Shown here one piece after another: positions 36,254 through 44,794 of a stretch of 64,000 bases of DNA; the first letter of the stretch is position 1; each line of letters opens with the position of its first letter. Both the position numbers and the translations under genes were made by a program. The notes beneath the pieces are model-generated. The model did not search any database. It was not told the DNA's origin and worked only from the letters and a program-made list of their open reading frames with translations. Source of the DNA: Methylocystis sp. (lineage in GTDB: Bacteria; Pseudomonadota; Alphaproteobacteria; Rhizobiales; Beijerinckiaceae). The stretch is taken from assembly GCA_020252485.1 (NCBI GenBank), contig JADCCX010000009.1:124001-188000 (forward strand), written 5' to 3'.

Positions 36254-37117
36254 CTAGGTGTCGAAGACAATGCGCACCGCCGGCTGGCGGATCATGTCCT
36301 GGTGGACAGCCAGCCAGACCTCCAGGTTGAACCGGATCGTTTCGGCCATGACCGGCACAAGGTCGGGCTTCTGCCGGGCGATCGCGTGCTGGATGCCGCC
36401 GATGCCAAGACCTGCCTCCACCGCCGCCAGCTGCGCCATATCGCTGTCGCAGCGAAAGGCGAAATTGTCGCGCGTGATGGGCAGGATTCCGGCGGCGACC
36501 ACGCGGATCGTGAGATCATCCCGGTCGAAGCCGATCAGGTGGCTCCGCACCAGATCCTCGACCGTCCGGGGCGCGCCGAAGCGTTCAAGATAGGAGCGGT
36601 GAGCGTAGAGCCCGAGCGGCACATCTCTCAGCTTGCGCGCCACGAGGCGCGTCTGGGTCGGCCGCACCATGCGCACGGCGATGTCGGCATCCCGCTGCAG
36701 CAGGTTGTCCGTCCGGTTGTTCAGCACCAGCTCGAAGATGATCTTGGGGTGCTGCGTCCGGATCGCCGAAAGAATCGGCGGCAGAACCAGCGTGCCCATG
36801 ATCTCGCTTGCTGTAATGCGGATCGTGCCGCACGGCGAAACCGCATCGCCTCCGAGCCGGGCGGCCCGCACCAGCGCCGCCATGGCGGTCTCCATCGCCT
36901 CGGCCTGCGGCAGCAGGGCAAGCGCGGCATCAGTGGGCAGAAGGCCGCTCGATGATCGCGTGAAGAGCCCGATGCCGAGCGCCGCCTCGAGCTGCTCTAT
37001 GTGCCGGCCGAGGGTCGGCTGGGTCATGCCGGTGGCGCGCGCTGCCCCCGACAAGGAACCCAGCCGCATGACGGCCAGGAAGGACGCGACAAGAGACCAT
37101 TCGAGATCGTCGATCAT
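36254..37117 (-). CDS. LysR family transcriptional regulator
   Basis: A 287-residue LysR regulator: N-terminal winged helix (VASFLAVMRLGSLSGAARATGMTQPTLGRHIEQLEAALGIGLFTRSSSGLLPT) and a periplasmic-binding-fold effector domain (GTIRITASEIMGTLVLPPIL, DIAVRMVRPTQTRLVARKLRDVPLGLYAH). It is divergent from the SDR-type gene at 37208, with a LysR-type box in the shared 90 bases, so it most likely controls that gene and itself. The effector is unknown. Confidence 0.92.
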   Translation of the reverse strand: MIDDLEWSLVASFLAVMRLGSLSGAARATGMTQPTLGRHIEQLEAALGIGLFTRSSSGLLPTDAALALLPQAEAMETAMAALVRAARLGGDAVSPCGTIRITASEIMGTLVLPPILSAIRTQHPKIIFELVLNNRTDNLLQRDADIAVRMVRPTQTRLVARKLRDVPLGLYAHRSYLERFGAPRTVEDLVRSHLIGFDRDDLTIRVVAAGILPITRDNFAFRCDSDMAQLAAVEAGLGIGGIQHAIARQKPDLVPVMAETIRFNLEVWLAVHQDMIRQPAVRIVFDT

Positions 37118-37144
37118 AGAATTTTGTATAGCAACGATCCAAAA

Positions 37145-37159
37145 ATAGACAATTTCTAT
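37145..37159. promoter_or_regulatory. LysR-type binding site between lysR and the dehydrogenase gene
   Basis: ATAGA-CAATT-TCTAT is a perfect 15-base dyad containing the T-N11-A pattern of LysR recognition sites, placed in the divergent promoter. A related imperfect copy (ATAGA...TATAG) sits at 37116-37131, overlapping the lysR start codon, which fits autorepression. Confidence 0.6.
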
Positions 37160-37207
37160 ATATCATGCGCGCGAGCATAGTCATCCCGCTAAGCACAGGA
37201 GATGGCC

Positions 37208-38179
37208 ATGACAATCCTCAAGGATGCCGCGCCGAACGGCGAGACGGCGCTGATCCTCGGAATCACCGGGGCTTTTGGCGGCGCGATGGCGGCGATGCTC
37301 GCTCGCCGCGGCTTCGCCATTCGCGCGCTCAGCCGCCATCCCCAGCCTGCCGACGCCTCACCCTTCCCCGTCGAATGGGTGGTGGGCGATGCGATGGACC
37401 GTTCGGCGGTTGTTTCCGCAGCCGAGGGGGTCAACCTCATTGTCCACGGCGTCAATCCGCCGAAGTACCAGCGCTGGCGGCAACTGGCGATTCCGATGCT
37501 AGCCAACAGCATTGACGCGGCTTCGATGGCTGGCGCGACCATCCTGTTCCCGGCCAACATCTATGTATTCGATTCTCGTTCCGGAACGGTCGTAAGCGAG
37601 AGTTCGCCGAAGCGGCCTACCACCGACAAGGGGCGCGTTCGGCTTGAGATGGAGCAAATGCTGGAGGCGGCGGCGCATGCCAAGGGTGTCCGCAGCATCT
37701 CGCTGCGCGTCGGCGATTTCTTCGGGCCAGGCGTCGCGGCCTCCTGGTTCGCCCAATGCGTCGCAAAGGGCGGCCGTGAGGCCAAGGTGCTGCAAAATCC
37801 GTCGAGCCCCGGCGTCGGCCACGCTTGGGCCTATGTGCCGGACCTCGCCGAAGCCTTCGGCCGGTTGGTGGACCGGCGCGCCAGCCTTGACCCCTTCACG
37901 CTCCTGCACTTTGCGGGTCACTGGGATCCGGACAATGCGATCTGCGAGACCGCCCATGAGATCATCGGGCGGCCTGCACTCCCCATCAAGCGATTTTCCT
38001 GGTTCACGATGTATCTGGGGTCACCCTTCGTGCCGTTCCTGCGCGAGCTGATCCGGATGCGCTGGCTCTGGCAATATCCGCTCAGGCTCGACAATACCCG
38101 CCTGCTCCGGACCATCGGCGCGGAGCCCCACACGCCGCTGCGCGAAGCGGTCGCCGGCGCACTCGCGTGGCCGGCATGA
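37208..38179 (+). CDS. NAD(P)-binding SDR-type epimerase/dehydratase family protein
   Basis: A 323-residue extended/atypical SDR protein. N-terminal Rossmann motif LILGITGAFGGAMA and, after it, VVGDAMDRSAV and IVHGVNPP; the catalytic YxxxK is not obvious (the region reads NIYVFDSRSG), so it may be a non-catalytic or atypical member acting on NAD(P)H or as a redox sensor. An ATG two codons upstream (37202) is equally possible; a CAGGAGATGG site favours either. Divergent from and probably controlled by the LysR gene. Confidence 0.7.
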   Translation: MTILKDAAPNGETALILGITGAFGGAMAAMLARRGFAIRALSRHPQPADASPFPVEWVVGDAMDRSAVVSAAEGVNLIVHGVNPPKYQRWRQLAIPMLANSIDAASMAGATILFPANIYVFDSRSGTVVSESSPKRPTTDKGRVRLEMEQMLEAAAHAKGVRSISLRVGDFFGPGVAASWFAQCVAKGGREAKVLQNPSSPGVGHAWAYVPDLAEAFGRLVDRRASLDPFTLLHFAGHWDPDNAICETAHEIIGRPALPIKRFSWFTMYLGSPFVPFLRELIRMRWLWQYPLRLDNTRLLRTIGAEPHTPLREAVAGALAWPA

Positions 38180-38186
38180 TGCCCCT

Positions 38187-38600
38187 TCACATCAGATCGA
38201 AACGGATGTCCTGCTGGCCCTCGATCAGCACCTTGCGGCCGAGCGTGTAGAGGTTTTCCAGGCCCGAGGTCAGCGTCATGAAATGGTTGCCCGAGAGCTG
38301 GCCGGCCTTCGAGGCGAAATTGACATAGCCATAGGCAAGCAGGATTTCCGTCTCGCTGACGCCGCCGGGATAGAGGATCAACTGCCCGGCGCTCGGGTAG
38401 CAGGTGTTGTTCTCGTAGCCGACGCCGAAATCGAGATCGCCCAGCGGCATCCAGACGCCTTCGCCGCTCCAGCGGACGTGGATGATCTTGCTGATGAACG
38501 GCAGGTGCTTGCGGAAAGCCGCGCAGGTCTTGGGCGCAAGCTGCTCTTCGAGTTTGGCTTCGAAGGTGAAGGGTCCGGCGGTGACCTTGAATTTCGACAT
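38187..38600 (-). CDS. DUF3830 family protein
   Basis: A 137-residue protein with the DUF3830 (cyclophilin-like fold) pattern: a beta-strand start KVTAGPFTFEAKLEEQLAPKTCAAFRKHLPF, then WSGEGVWMPLGD, ENNTCYPSAGQLILYPGG and EILLAYGYVNFASKAG, closing with GNHFMTL. Members occur near purine and amide catabolism genes; here puuD lies 107 bases upstream on the same strand, which fits such a role. The biochemical function is not known. The frame remains open upstream to 39086, but that stretch overlaps puuD and is not part of the gene. Confidence 0.75.
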   Translation of the reverse strand: MSKFKVTAGPFTFEAKLEEQLAPKTCAAFRKHLPFISKIIHVRWSGEGVWMPLGDLDFGVGYENNTCYPSAGQLILYPGGVSETEILLAYGYVNFASKAGQLSGNHFMTLTSGLENLYTLGRKVLIEGQQDIRFDLM

Positions 38601-38707
38601 GGCTTTCCTGTTTCCTGCGGTTGCGCTTGGGGCGGGTCCAATCCTGCGGTGCGCTGACTGGAGGGTTTGCGGCGAAAAGTCCAGCCCCGCGCTTCGCCGG
38701 ACGGGTT

Positions 38708-39925
38708 TTACCGCGTGCCGGTCCAGGCGGCGACGAGGCGGCGCTCCTCCAGGGTCATCTCCGTGATATTGTTGGGCGGCATGGCGCGGGAGAGCACGCT
38801 CTGGAGGCGGATCGCATCTTTCTGCGCGGCGATCGCCTCTGGCGTGTCGAGATGCACGCCTTTGGGCGCGATGGCGATCCCCTCCCAGAACGGGGCCTGC
38901 GCATGGCACATGGCGCAGCGCCCGGTGATGATGTCCGCCACCTGCGGCGGGGCTTTCGGCGCATCGGCGGAATAAACCCGCGCCGGCTTCTCTGGCAGGC
39001 CCAGCCGCTCGCGGCCCAAGGGGCTGCCCGCCGAAGCGATCCAGAACACCAGCCAGAGGCAGAGCGCCGCGACCATCCATGTCCACCAGGGATCACCTTT
39101 GCCGGCATGGCGGACGTTGTAGAAATGCCGGATGAGCGCGCCGGCGATCAGCACCAGGCCGACCACCGCCCAGATCAGGGGCGTGCTGTAAAACAGCGGA
39201 TAATGGTTCGACAGCATCAGGAAGACGACCGGCAGGGTCAGGTAATTGTTGTGCGTCGAGCGGGTCTTCGCCCATTTCCCGTATTTCGGATCGGGCGTCT
39301 CTCCCGCCTTCAGGGCCGCGATGATTTTGTGCTGGCCGGGGATGATGATGAAGAAGACATTGGCGCTCATGATCGTCGCCATCACCGCGCCGACATGGAT
39401 CAGGGCGCCGCGCCCTGAGAACACCTGCTGCAAGCCCCAGGTGAGCGAGACGAGGAAGACGAAGCCGACGGTAGCCAGCGCCATCTCGTTTTTCGCCAGC
39501 GGCGATTTGCACAGATAATCATAGAAGAGCCAGCCCGCCGCCAGCACCACGAGGCCGATGGCCGACGCCTGATAAACCGAGAGCGGCATCACTTCTGGAT
39601 CGATCAGGAAGAGTTGGGCCTGCGCGTAATAGACCCAGATCAGCAGAAAGAAGCCGGTGATCCAGGTCGAATAGGCTTGCCATTTATGCCAGATCAATTC
39701 GTCGGGCAGATGGGCGGGGGCCTGCAGGTATTTCTTCACCTCATAGAAGCCGCCGCCATGCACTTCCCAGGTCGCGCCGCCCTTGCCGGCCGGAATCTCG
39801 GGGATGGATTTCAGCGAGGCATCGAGATGCATGAAATAGAAGGATGAGCCGATCCAGGCGATGCCCGTGATCACATGGGTCCAGCGCAGCAGGGCGCTGC
39901 CGAACTCCAGAAACAATGGATCCAC
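38708..39925 (-). CDS. puuD: urate hydroxylase PuuD
   Basis: Membrane-bound urate oxidase in which an N-terminal eight-helix domain (DUF989, LEFGSALLRWTHVITGIAWIGSSFYFMHLD) is fused to a C-terminal cytochrome c domain with the haem motif CAMCH near residue 337 and a likely Met ligand in SRAMPPNNIT. It hydroxylates urate to 5-hydroxyisourate and passes electrons to the respiratory chain. 405 residues from the GTG at 39925, chosen because GGAGGGGAC sits directly upstream and MDPLFLEFG begins the family homology; a TTG five codons earlier is open. No allantoin genes are adjacent. Confidence 0.93.
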   Translation of the reverse strand: MDPLFLEFGSALLRWTHVITGIAWIGSSFYFMHLDASLKSIPEIPAGKGGATWEVHGGGFYEVKKYLQAPAHLPDELIWHKWQAYSTWITGFFLLIWVYYAQAQLFLIDPEVMPLSVYQASAIGLVVLAAGWLFYDYLCKSPLAKNEMALATVGFVFLVSLTWGLQQVFSGRGALIHVGAVMATIMSANVFFIIIPGQHKIIAALKAGETPDPKYGKWAKTRSTHNNYLTLPVVFLMLSNHYPLFYSTPLIWAVVGLVLIAGALIRHFYNVRHAGKGDPWWTWMVAALCLWLVFWIASAGSPLGRERLGLPEKPARVYSADAPKAPPQVADIITGRCAMCHAQAPFWEGIAIAPKGVHLDTPEAIAAQKDAIRLQSVLSRAMPPNNITEMTLEERRLVAAWTGTR

Positions 39926-40040
39926 GTCCCCTCCGGTCAAACGATGATCGGCTCAAGTCAGACTGTCTTTGCAGAAATCGCGCCAGATTGCGAGACGGTG
40001 GCAGAAAGCGCCTGCGGCGGAATTCCCGCTATTCCTTCGA

Positions 40041-42428
40041 TCAGACCGGAGCTTCTCCGGCGTTTATGACGCGGCTTTGTTTTCCCGCCAACGCCGGACC
40101 GGAGAGCCGCCAGGCGGAGGGATCGGGAAGCGGGCGCAGCCCCGCGCTCCGCTCTATACGGAGAACGAGCTCCTTGGCCGACCATTCCGCCTCGAAGCGG
40201 CATGCGAGCATGTCGCCCTCACGGAAGGCCCAGCTTGTCCCGTCATCCTCGAAATGGTTTCCCGCGCCATGGCCCGTTTTGCCGGCGGCTGCGACATAGA
40301 GCTGCCGCGCCGGGGCATCATGCGGCCGGATGGCTGGCGTTTCGCTGGCGAGCGCCAGCACGGCGCCTGCCCGGATGAAGACCGGCGGCTGGCCGAGTTC
40401 GGCAGCGACGGTCACCGTCGCTCCCGCTGGGTGAAGCATTCCGGTCCGGAAATCGATCCAGCCGGAAGGACCGGCGGGAAGATATTGCGTCTTGGTGCGC
40501 GCGCCTTCCTCGACCACGGGCGAGAAAAGCACGTCAGGCCCCAGCATCAGCGCATCGCTTTCGGCATAGGCGCCAGGATCATCCGGGAAGTCGTGGAACA
40601 GCGGCCGGATGATCGGCGAGCCGTCGCGATGGGCCTGATGCGCCAGCGCATACATCAGCGGCAGGAACGTGGTCCGCAGGTTCAGCGCGGCCCGCACCTC
40701 GGGCATGATCTCGGGGTAGAGCCAGGGCGTCGTCCCCGCCTGCCAGCCAGGCGCGACTTCCGGCTTCCATGAGTTCATGACGGCGCGGGGATGCAGCGCC
40801 ATCATTTCGATGAAGCGGCACAGCAGCTCCGGCCCCGGCCGCGGGCCCGTGAAGCCGCCGATGTCATGGCCCACCTTCGACTGGCCGGAGAGCGCCAGCG
40901 ACAGCGCGTTCCGGATGTTCCATTTCAGTGTATGCCAGGAGGTGAAATTGTCACCGGTCCAGGTCTCGCCGTAGCGTTGCAGGCCGGCCGGACCGGCGCG
41001 GGTGATGGTGAAGGGGCGAAGCGCCGCCGATCGCGCCTGCGTCGCCTCATGCGTGGCGCGGGTCATCAGCAGCGCATGCAGCGGGCGCGCCAGCGTCGCG
41101 GCGAACGGCCTGCCGAAGCCGGTGGCGACGGCGTCATCCCGCCCGATCTCGTATTCGTTGTTGTCGTTCCAGCCGGCCGTGAAGCCGACATCCAGCACCT
41201 GCTTCTGCAGGCGCTCCTGCCACCAGCGGATCATCGCCGGATTGGTGAAATCGAGGTAGGAGCCCATGCCATCCCAGAACTGCTCCAGAACCGGCTCGCC
41301 CGCCGCATCCTTGATGAAGCCGCCGGCGGCCTTCACACCGGCATAGTCCGGATGGTCGTCGATCAGCACCGGCTTGAGATTGGCGACAGTGGGAAACCCG
41401 AGCGCCTCCAGCTTCGAGAAAAGCCCCGCCGGATCGGGGAATTTCTCCCTGTTCCAGGTGAAGACGTAGCGCCGCTTGCCGCGGCTCGAATAGCCGGAGC
41501 CGAAGTGGATCGCGCTGATGGCGATCTCCTCCCTGCGGCAGCGCTCGGCGAAGGCCTCGATGATGGCCTGCGCATTGGGGTCGTCGGCATGATGCATCGT
41601 CGTGAAGGCGAAGCCGAAGCTCCAGCGCGGCCCCAGCGCCGGCCTGCCCGTCAGCTCAGTGAAGCGGCGCGTGACGCTGGCGAGGTCCGGCCCCGCGATG
41701 AGCCAGAGGTCCATGCCGCGCTCCTCCGCCTCCACATAGCGGTAGACGCCGTGGTAGTTCGAGCGTTCGCAGCCCAGATCAAAGGTCATCGGCGAGAGGC
41801 TGTCGTAGAACAGGCCGCCGGTGACCCGCTCTGCCCCTTGCCCAGATTGCACCGCCATATAGGGAACATGCTTGTAAAGCGGATCGCCGATCTCGGCGTC
41901 GTAACCCAGCGCATCGAGCTGCAGCAGCCGGAAGCGGCGGCCTGTCCGGTCGAGGGGCCCCGTCTTGTCGCCAAGGCCGAAATGCCGGTCGGTGAAGGGG
42001 CGGTGCTGGAAATGGCGGAGGCGCTGCCCGCGCTCGGTGAGCGCGAAACCGCCGGTCTCGCGGTCGCTGATCCAGGGCAGCCATTGCCCGCCGGATCGCT
42101 GCGCGACGGCAAGCCGCAGCGGCGCGCCCGTCAGCGTCAGGCGGAATTGTCCGGCGGTAAGCCTTGTGGCTTCCGTGTCGGTGGCGAGTGCGATGGCGGG
42201 CGGCGCAAAGCCCGCCATGTCGTCGCGCGGGCGACCCTCCCAGGGCACGTCGCCCTCGGGAGCCACCATCCAGCTGCGGTCGAGCGGCAGGCCTTCCGCC
42301 GGCTCGATGACGATGCGCAGCAGAATCTCCCCCATGGCGCGAACCTTAAGCCGCCAGCCATCGTCGAGCGCTGCGTCGAAACCATGGGCGTGGCGCGTGA
42401 TGGCGCCAACCTTGTTGAAGATGCGCAT
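40041..42428 (-). CDS. glycoside hydrolase family 31 (alpha-glucosidase-type)
   Basis: A 795-residue GH31 enzyme, cytoplasmic since no signal peptide is seen. N-terminal beta-sandwich, then the (beta/alpha)8 barrel with nucleophile Asp422 in GWNDNNEYEI and acid/base Asp493 in ETWTGDNFTSW, followed by the barrel-proximal beta domain (RTTFLPLMYALAHQAHRDGSPIIRPLFHDFPDD). Likely releases glucose (or xylose) from the imported oligosaccharide. It is the last gene of the ABC transporter operon, nine bases after the ATPase gene, so uptake and cleavage are linked. It retains Asn where many relatives have Met in the DMNE-like motif. Confidence 0.9.
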   Translation of the reverse strand: MRIFNKVGAITRHAHGFDAALDDGWRLKVRAMGEILLRIVIEPAEGLPLDRSWMVAPEGDVPWEGRPRDDMAGFAPPAIALATDTEATRLTAGQFRLTLTGAPLRLAVAQRSGGQWLPWISDRETGGFALTERGQRLRHFQHRPFTDRHFGLGDKTGPLDRTGRRFRLLQLDALGYDAEIGDPLYKHVPYMAVQSGQGAERVTGGLFYDSLSPMTFDLGCERSNYHGVYRYVEAEERGMDLWLIAGPDLASVTRRFTELTGRPALGPRWSFGFAFTTMHHADDPNAQAIIEAFAERCRREEIAISAIHFGSGYSSRGKRRYVFTWNREKFPDPAGLFSKLEALGFPTVANLKPVLIDDHPDYAGVKAAGGFIKDAAGEPVLEQFWDGMGSYLDFTNPAMIRWWQERLQKQVLDVGFTAGWNDNNEYEIGRDDAVATGFGRPFAATLARPLHALLMTRATHEATQARSAALRPFTITRAGPAGLQRYGETWTGDNFTSWHTLKWNIRNALSLALSGQSKVGHDIGGFTGPRPGPELLCRFIEMMALHPRAVMNSWKPEVAPGWQAGTTPWLYPEIMPEVRAALNLRTTFLPLMYALAHQAHRDGSPIIRPLFHDFPDDPGAYAESDALMLGPDVLFSPVVEEGARTKTQYLPAGPSGWIDFRTGMLHPAGATVTVAAELGQPPVFIRAGAVLALASETPAIRPHDAPARQLYVAAAGKTGHGAGNHFEDDGTSWAFREGDMLACRFEAEWSAKELVLRIERSAGLRPLPDPSAWRLSGPALAGKQSRVINAGEAPV

Positions 42429-42436
42429 ATGCTGGT

Positions 42437-43534
42437 TCAGGCGAGAGGCGGGAACGCCTTGCCTGTCTCCCCGTTAAAAAGATACCGCAAGGCCGGATCG
42501 GCGAGCATGAGCCCCACGGCATCGCCGCGCTTGACCTGTGTCTGCCCCGCGAGGCGGACGGACAGAGCCTCGTCCGAGGACAGGGCGCCGTGCAGATAGC
42601 TTTCGCCGCCAAGCTGCTCGGTGAGGGTGACGGAGAGCTTGACATCCGCCTCCTTGCCGTCCGTCAGCCTGATGTGTTCGGGCCGGACGCCGAGCTTGAC
42701 GGGGGCGCCCGCCAAAGCCCCATCGGCGGCGCAGGGCACGGTGACCGTGCCGCCGGCGTCGAGCGCCACATCGACGCTGCTGTTGCGCACGGCCGCGATT
42801 TTGCCGCTGAGGAAATTCATGCGCGGGCTGCCGATGAAGCCGGCGACGAAGAGATTGGCGGGCCGGTTGTAAAGATCGAGCGGTTTGCCGAATTGCTCCA
42901 GCCGTCCGTCCTTCAGGACGGCGATCCGGTCGGCCATGGTCATCGCCTCCACCTGATCATGGGTCACATAGATCATGGTGTTGCCGAGCCGCTGGTGCAG
43001 ATTGCCGATCTCGACGCGCATCTGCACGCGCAATTCCGCATCGAGGTTGGAGAGCGGCTCATCGAACAGGAAGATCTTGGGCTCGCGCACAACAGCGCGG
43101 CCGATGGCCACCCGCTGGCGCTGGCCGCCGGAAAGCTGGCCGGGGCGGCGCTCCAGCAGCTTCTCCATCCGCAGCATGCGCGCCGCCTCGGCCACGCGGC
43201 GCTCGATCTCGGGCTTCGGCGTCTTCAGGTTCTCGAGCCCGAAGGAGAGGTTCTGGCGCACGCTCATATGCGGGTAAAGCGCATAGCTCTGGAACACCAT
43301 CGCCAGCCCGCGCTCGGCGGCGGGCACATCGTTGACGACCGCCTTGTCGATCTCGACGGCGCCGGTCGACACCGGCTCCAGCCCGGCGATCATGCGCAGC
43401 AGCGTCGACTTCCCGCAGCCGGATGGTCCGACGAAGACAATGAATTCGCCGTGGTTGATGGCCAGGTCGATGCCGTGGATCACCTTCGTCGCGCCGAAGG
43501 TCTTGGTGACCTGTTTGAGTTCGAGCGTCGACAT
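42437..43534 (-). CDS. sugar ABC transporter ATP-binding protein (MalK/UgpC type)
   Basis: A 365-residue CUT1-type ATPase. Walker A GPSGCGKST (36-44), Q-loop FQSYALYPHMSV, signature LSGGQRQRVAIGRA, Walker B IFLFDEPLSNLDAELR, H-loop YVTHDQVEAMT, then a C-terminal TOBE/regulatory domain (VKLGVRPEHIRL). The ATG shares its A with the TGA of the upstream permease gene (TGATG); a GTG one codon earlier is an alternative. Energises the permease pair encoded upstream. Confidence 0.93.
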   Translation of the reverse strand: MSTLELKQVTKTFGATKVIHGIDLAINHGEFIVFVGPSGCGKSTLLRMIAGLEPVSTGAVEIDKAVVNDVPAAERGLAMVFQSYALYPHMSVRQNLSFGLENLKTPKPEIERRVAEAARMLRMEKLLERRPGQLSGGQRQRVAIGRAVVREPKIFLFDEPLSNLDAELRVQMRVEIGNLHQRLGNTMIYVTHDQVEAMTMADRIAVLKDGRLEQFGKPLDLYNRPANLFVAGFIGSPRMNFLSGKIAAVRNSSVDVALDAGGTVTVPCAADGALAGAPVKLGVRPEHIRLTDGKEADVKLSVTLTEQLGGESYLHGALSSDEALSVRLAGQTQVKRGDAVGLMLADPALRYLFNGETGKAFPPLA

Positions 43535-44613
43535 CACTTCAATCCCGTATTGGCGATGCCGGTGGTGATGTGCTTCTGCAGGAAGACGAAAACGAGCGTC
43601 ACCGGCAGCAGCGTCAGCACGGTCATGGCGAGCAGGTAATGCATGTTGTCGTTGAGCTCACCCTTGAAGGTCGAGAGGCCAAGCTGCAGCGTGAACACTT
43701 CCGATTGGGTGAGCACGATCAGCGGCCACATGAAATCGTTCCAGCGCCACATGACCGAGAGGATGGCGAGCACCGAGAGCGCGGGCAGCGAAAGCGGCAG
43801 CATGATGCGCCAGAAGATCTTCCATTCGGAGGCGCCGTCCATGCGCGCGGCCTCCAGCAGTTCATCCGGGATCGTCAGCATGTACTGGCGCAGCAGGAAG
43901 ACGCCGGTGGGCGTCGCGATGGCGGGGATGATGACGCCCCAGAGCGAGTTCAGCATGCCGAGTTTGCTCACGGTCATGAACAGCGGTACGAGGATGACGG
44001 TGGGCGGAATCAGCAGCGTCGAGACGATGACGATCACCATCGCGTCGCGGCCCCGGAACTTGTATTTCGACAGGGCGAAAGCCGCCATGGCGTTGACGAC
44101 GAGCGTCAGCAGCGTCGCCACCACGGTGACGAAGGTCGAGTTCCAGAAATAGCGCAGGAAGTTGAAGGTGCGCGATTGCGTGGAGCCGATCGTCGGGTCG
44201 GTGTAATTCTCGAAGCGCGGCTGGATGATATCCTTGCGGGCGAGCGCCGTGCGCGGCACCTCAATGATCTCCGATGGATTCGCGAGTTCATAAACACGGG
44301 CATTGGCGCCACGCGGGCCGACGAAGGCGACATCGGCCTTGCTGCCGTCCGGCTTCGTCCAGATGAAGACGCCGAGCTGGCGGCTGCCATCCGCAGCGGG
44401 AATGGTCAGTTGCTCATAGGGCAGCAGGCGCGGGTCGTTTTCGACCAGCGCGCGCGGCGATTTGATCGAGGACATGAACATCCAGAAGATCGGCAGCAGG
44501 ACCAGCAGCACGCCCACGGCGAGATAGGCGTAGGACAGCCAGTCGGTCCAGTGCCAGCCATGCGGGCTCCGCCGGCGGGTCAGGAAGGAGGAGACGTCGG
44601 TGGTGGTGATCAT
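43534..44613 (-). CDS. sugar ABC transporter permease (MalG type)
   Basis: A 359-residue inner-membrane permease with six helices, the first at YAYLAVGVLLVLLPIFWMFMSSI, and the EAA loop LLEAARMDGASEWKIFWRIMLPLS near residue 270. It has an unusually long periplasmic insert after the first helix (about residues 60-140), as in several CUT1 permeases. The ATG at 44613 is used; the longer frame runs into the palindromic repeat between the two permease genes. Confidence 0.92.
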   Translation of the reverse strand: MITTTDVSSFLTRRRSPHGWHWTDWLSYAYLAVGVLLVLLPIFWMFMSSIKSPRALVENDPRLLPYEQLTIPAADGSRQLGVFIWTKPDGSKADVAFVGPRGANARVYELANPSEIIEVPRTALARKDIIQPRFENYTDPTIGSTQSRTFNFLRYFWNSTFVTVVATLLTLVVNAMAAFALSKYKFRGRDAMVIVIVSTLLIPPTVILVPLFMTVSKLGMLNSLWGVIIPAIATPTGVFLLRQYMLTIPDELLEAARMDGASEWKIFWRIMLPLSLPALSVLAILSVMWRWNDFMWPLIVLTQSEVFTLQLGLSTFKGELNDNMHYLLAMTVLTLLPVTLVFVFLQKHITTGIANTGLK

Positions 44614-44615
44614 GA

Positions 44616-44775
44616 GGCGCTCCCTCCCTCCCCCTTGCGGGGAGGGTGGTCGATCGCAGATCGACCGGGAGGGGGCTGCACCGCCACCGTGCAAATGCCT
44701 TGGAAAGCCCCCCTCCCGACCCTGCACGTGCCGCGCAGGGTCACCCTCCCCGCGCGGGGGAGGGAGGAGGCTTGC
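44616..44775. repeat. large palindromic repeat between the two permease genes
   Basis: The two ends, CCTCCCTCCCCCTTGCGGGG at the left (from about 44623) and CCCTCCCCGCGCGGGGGAGGG at the right (about 44744-44766), are inverted copies. Inside are smaller hairpins (GTCGATC-GCA-GATCGAC, near 44650-44666). It shares the GGGGAGGGTGG/CACCCTCCCC core with the repeat upstream of atpC. It separates the two otherwise adjacent permease genes and could form a big mRNA stem-loop in the operon. Confidence 0.75.
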
Positions 44776-44794
44776 GCTTGACCGGATACGCTTA

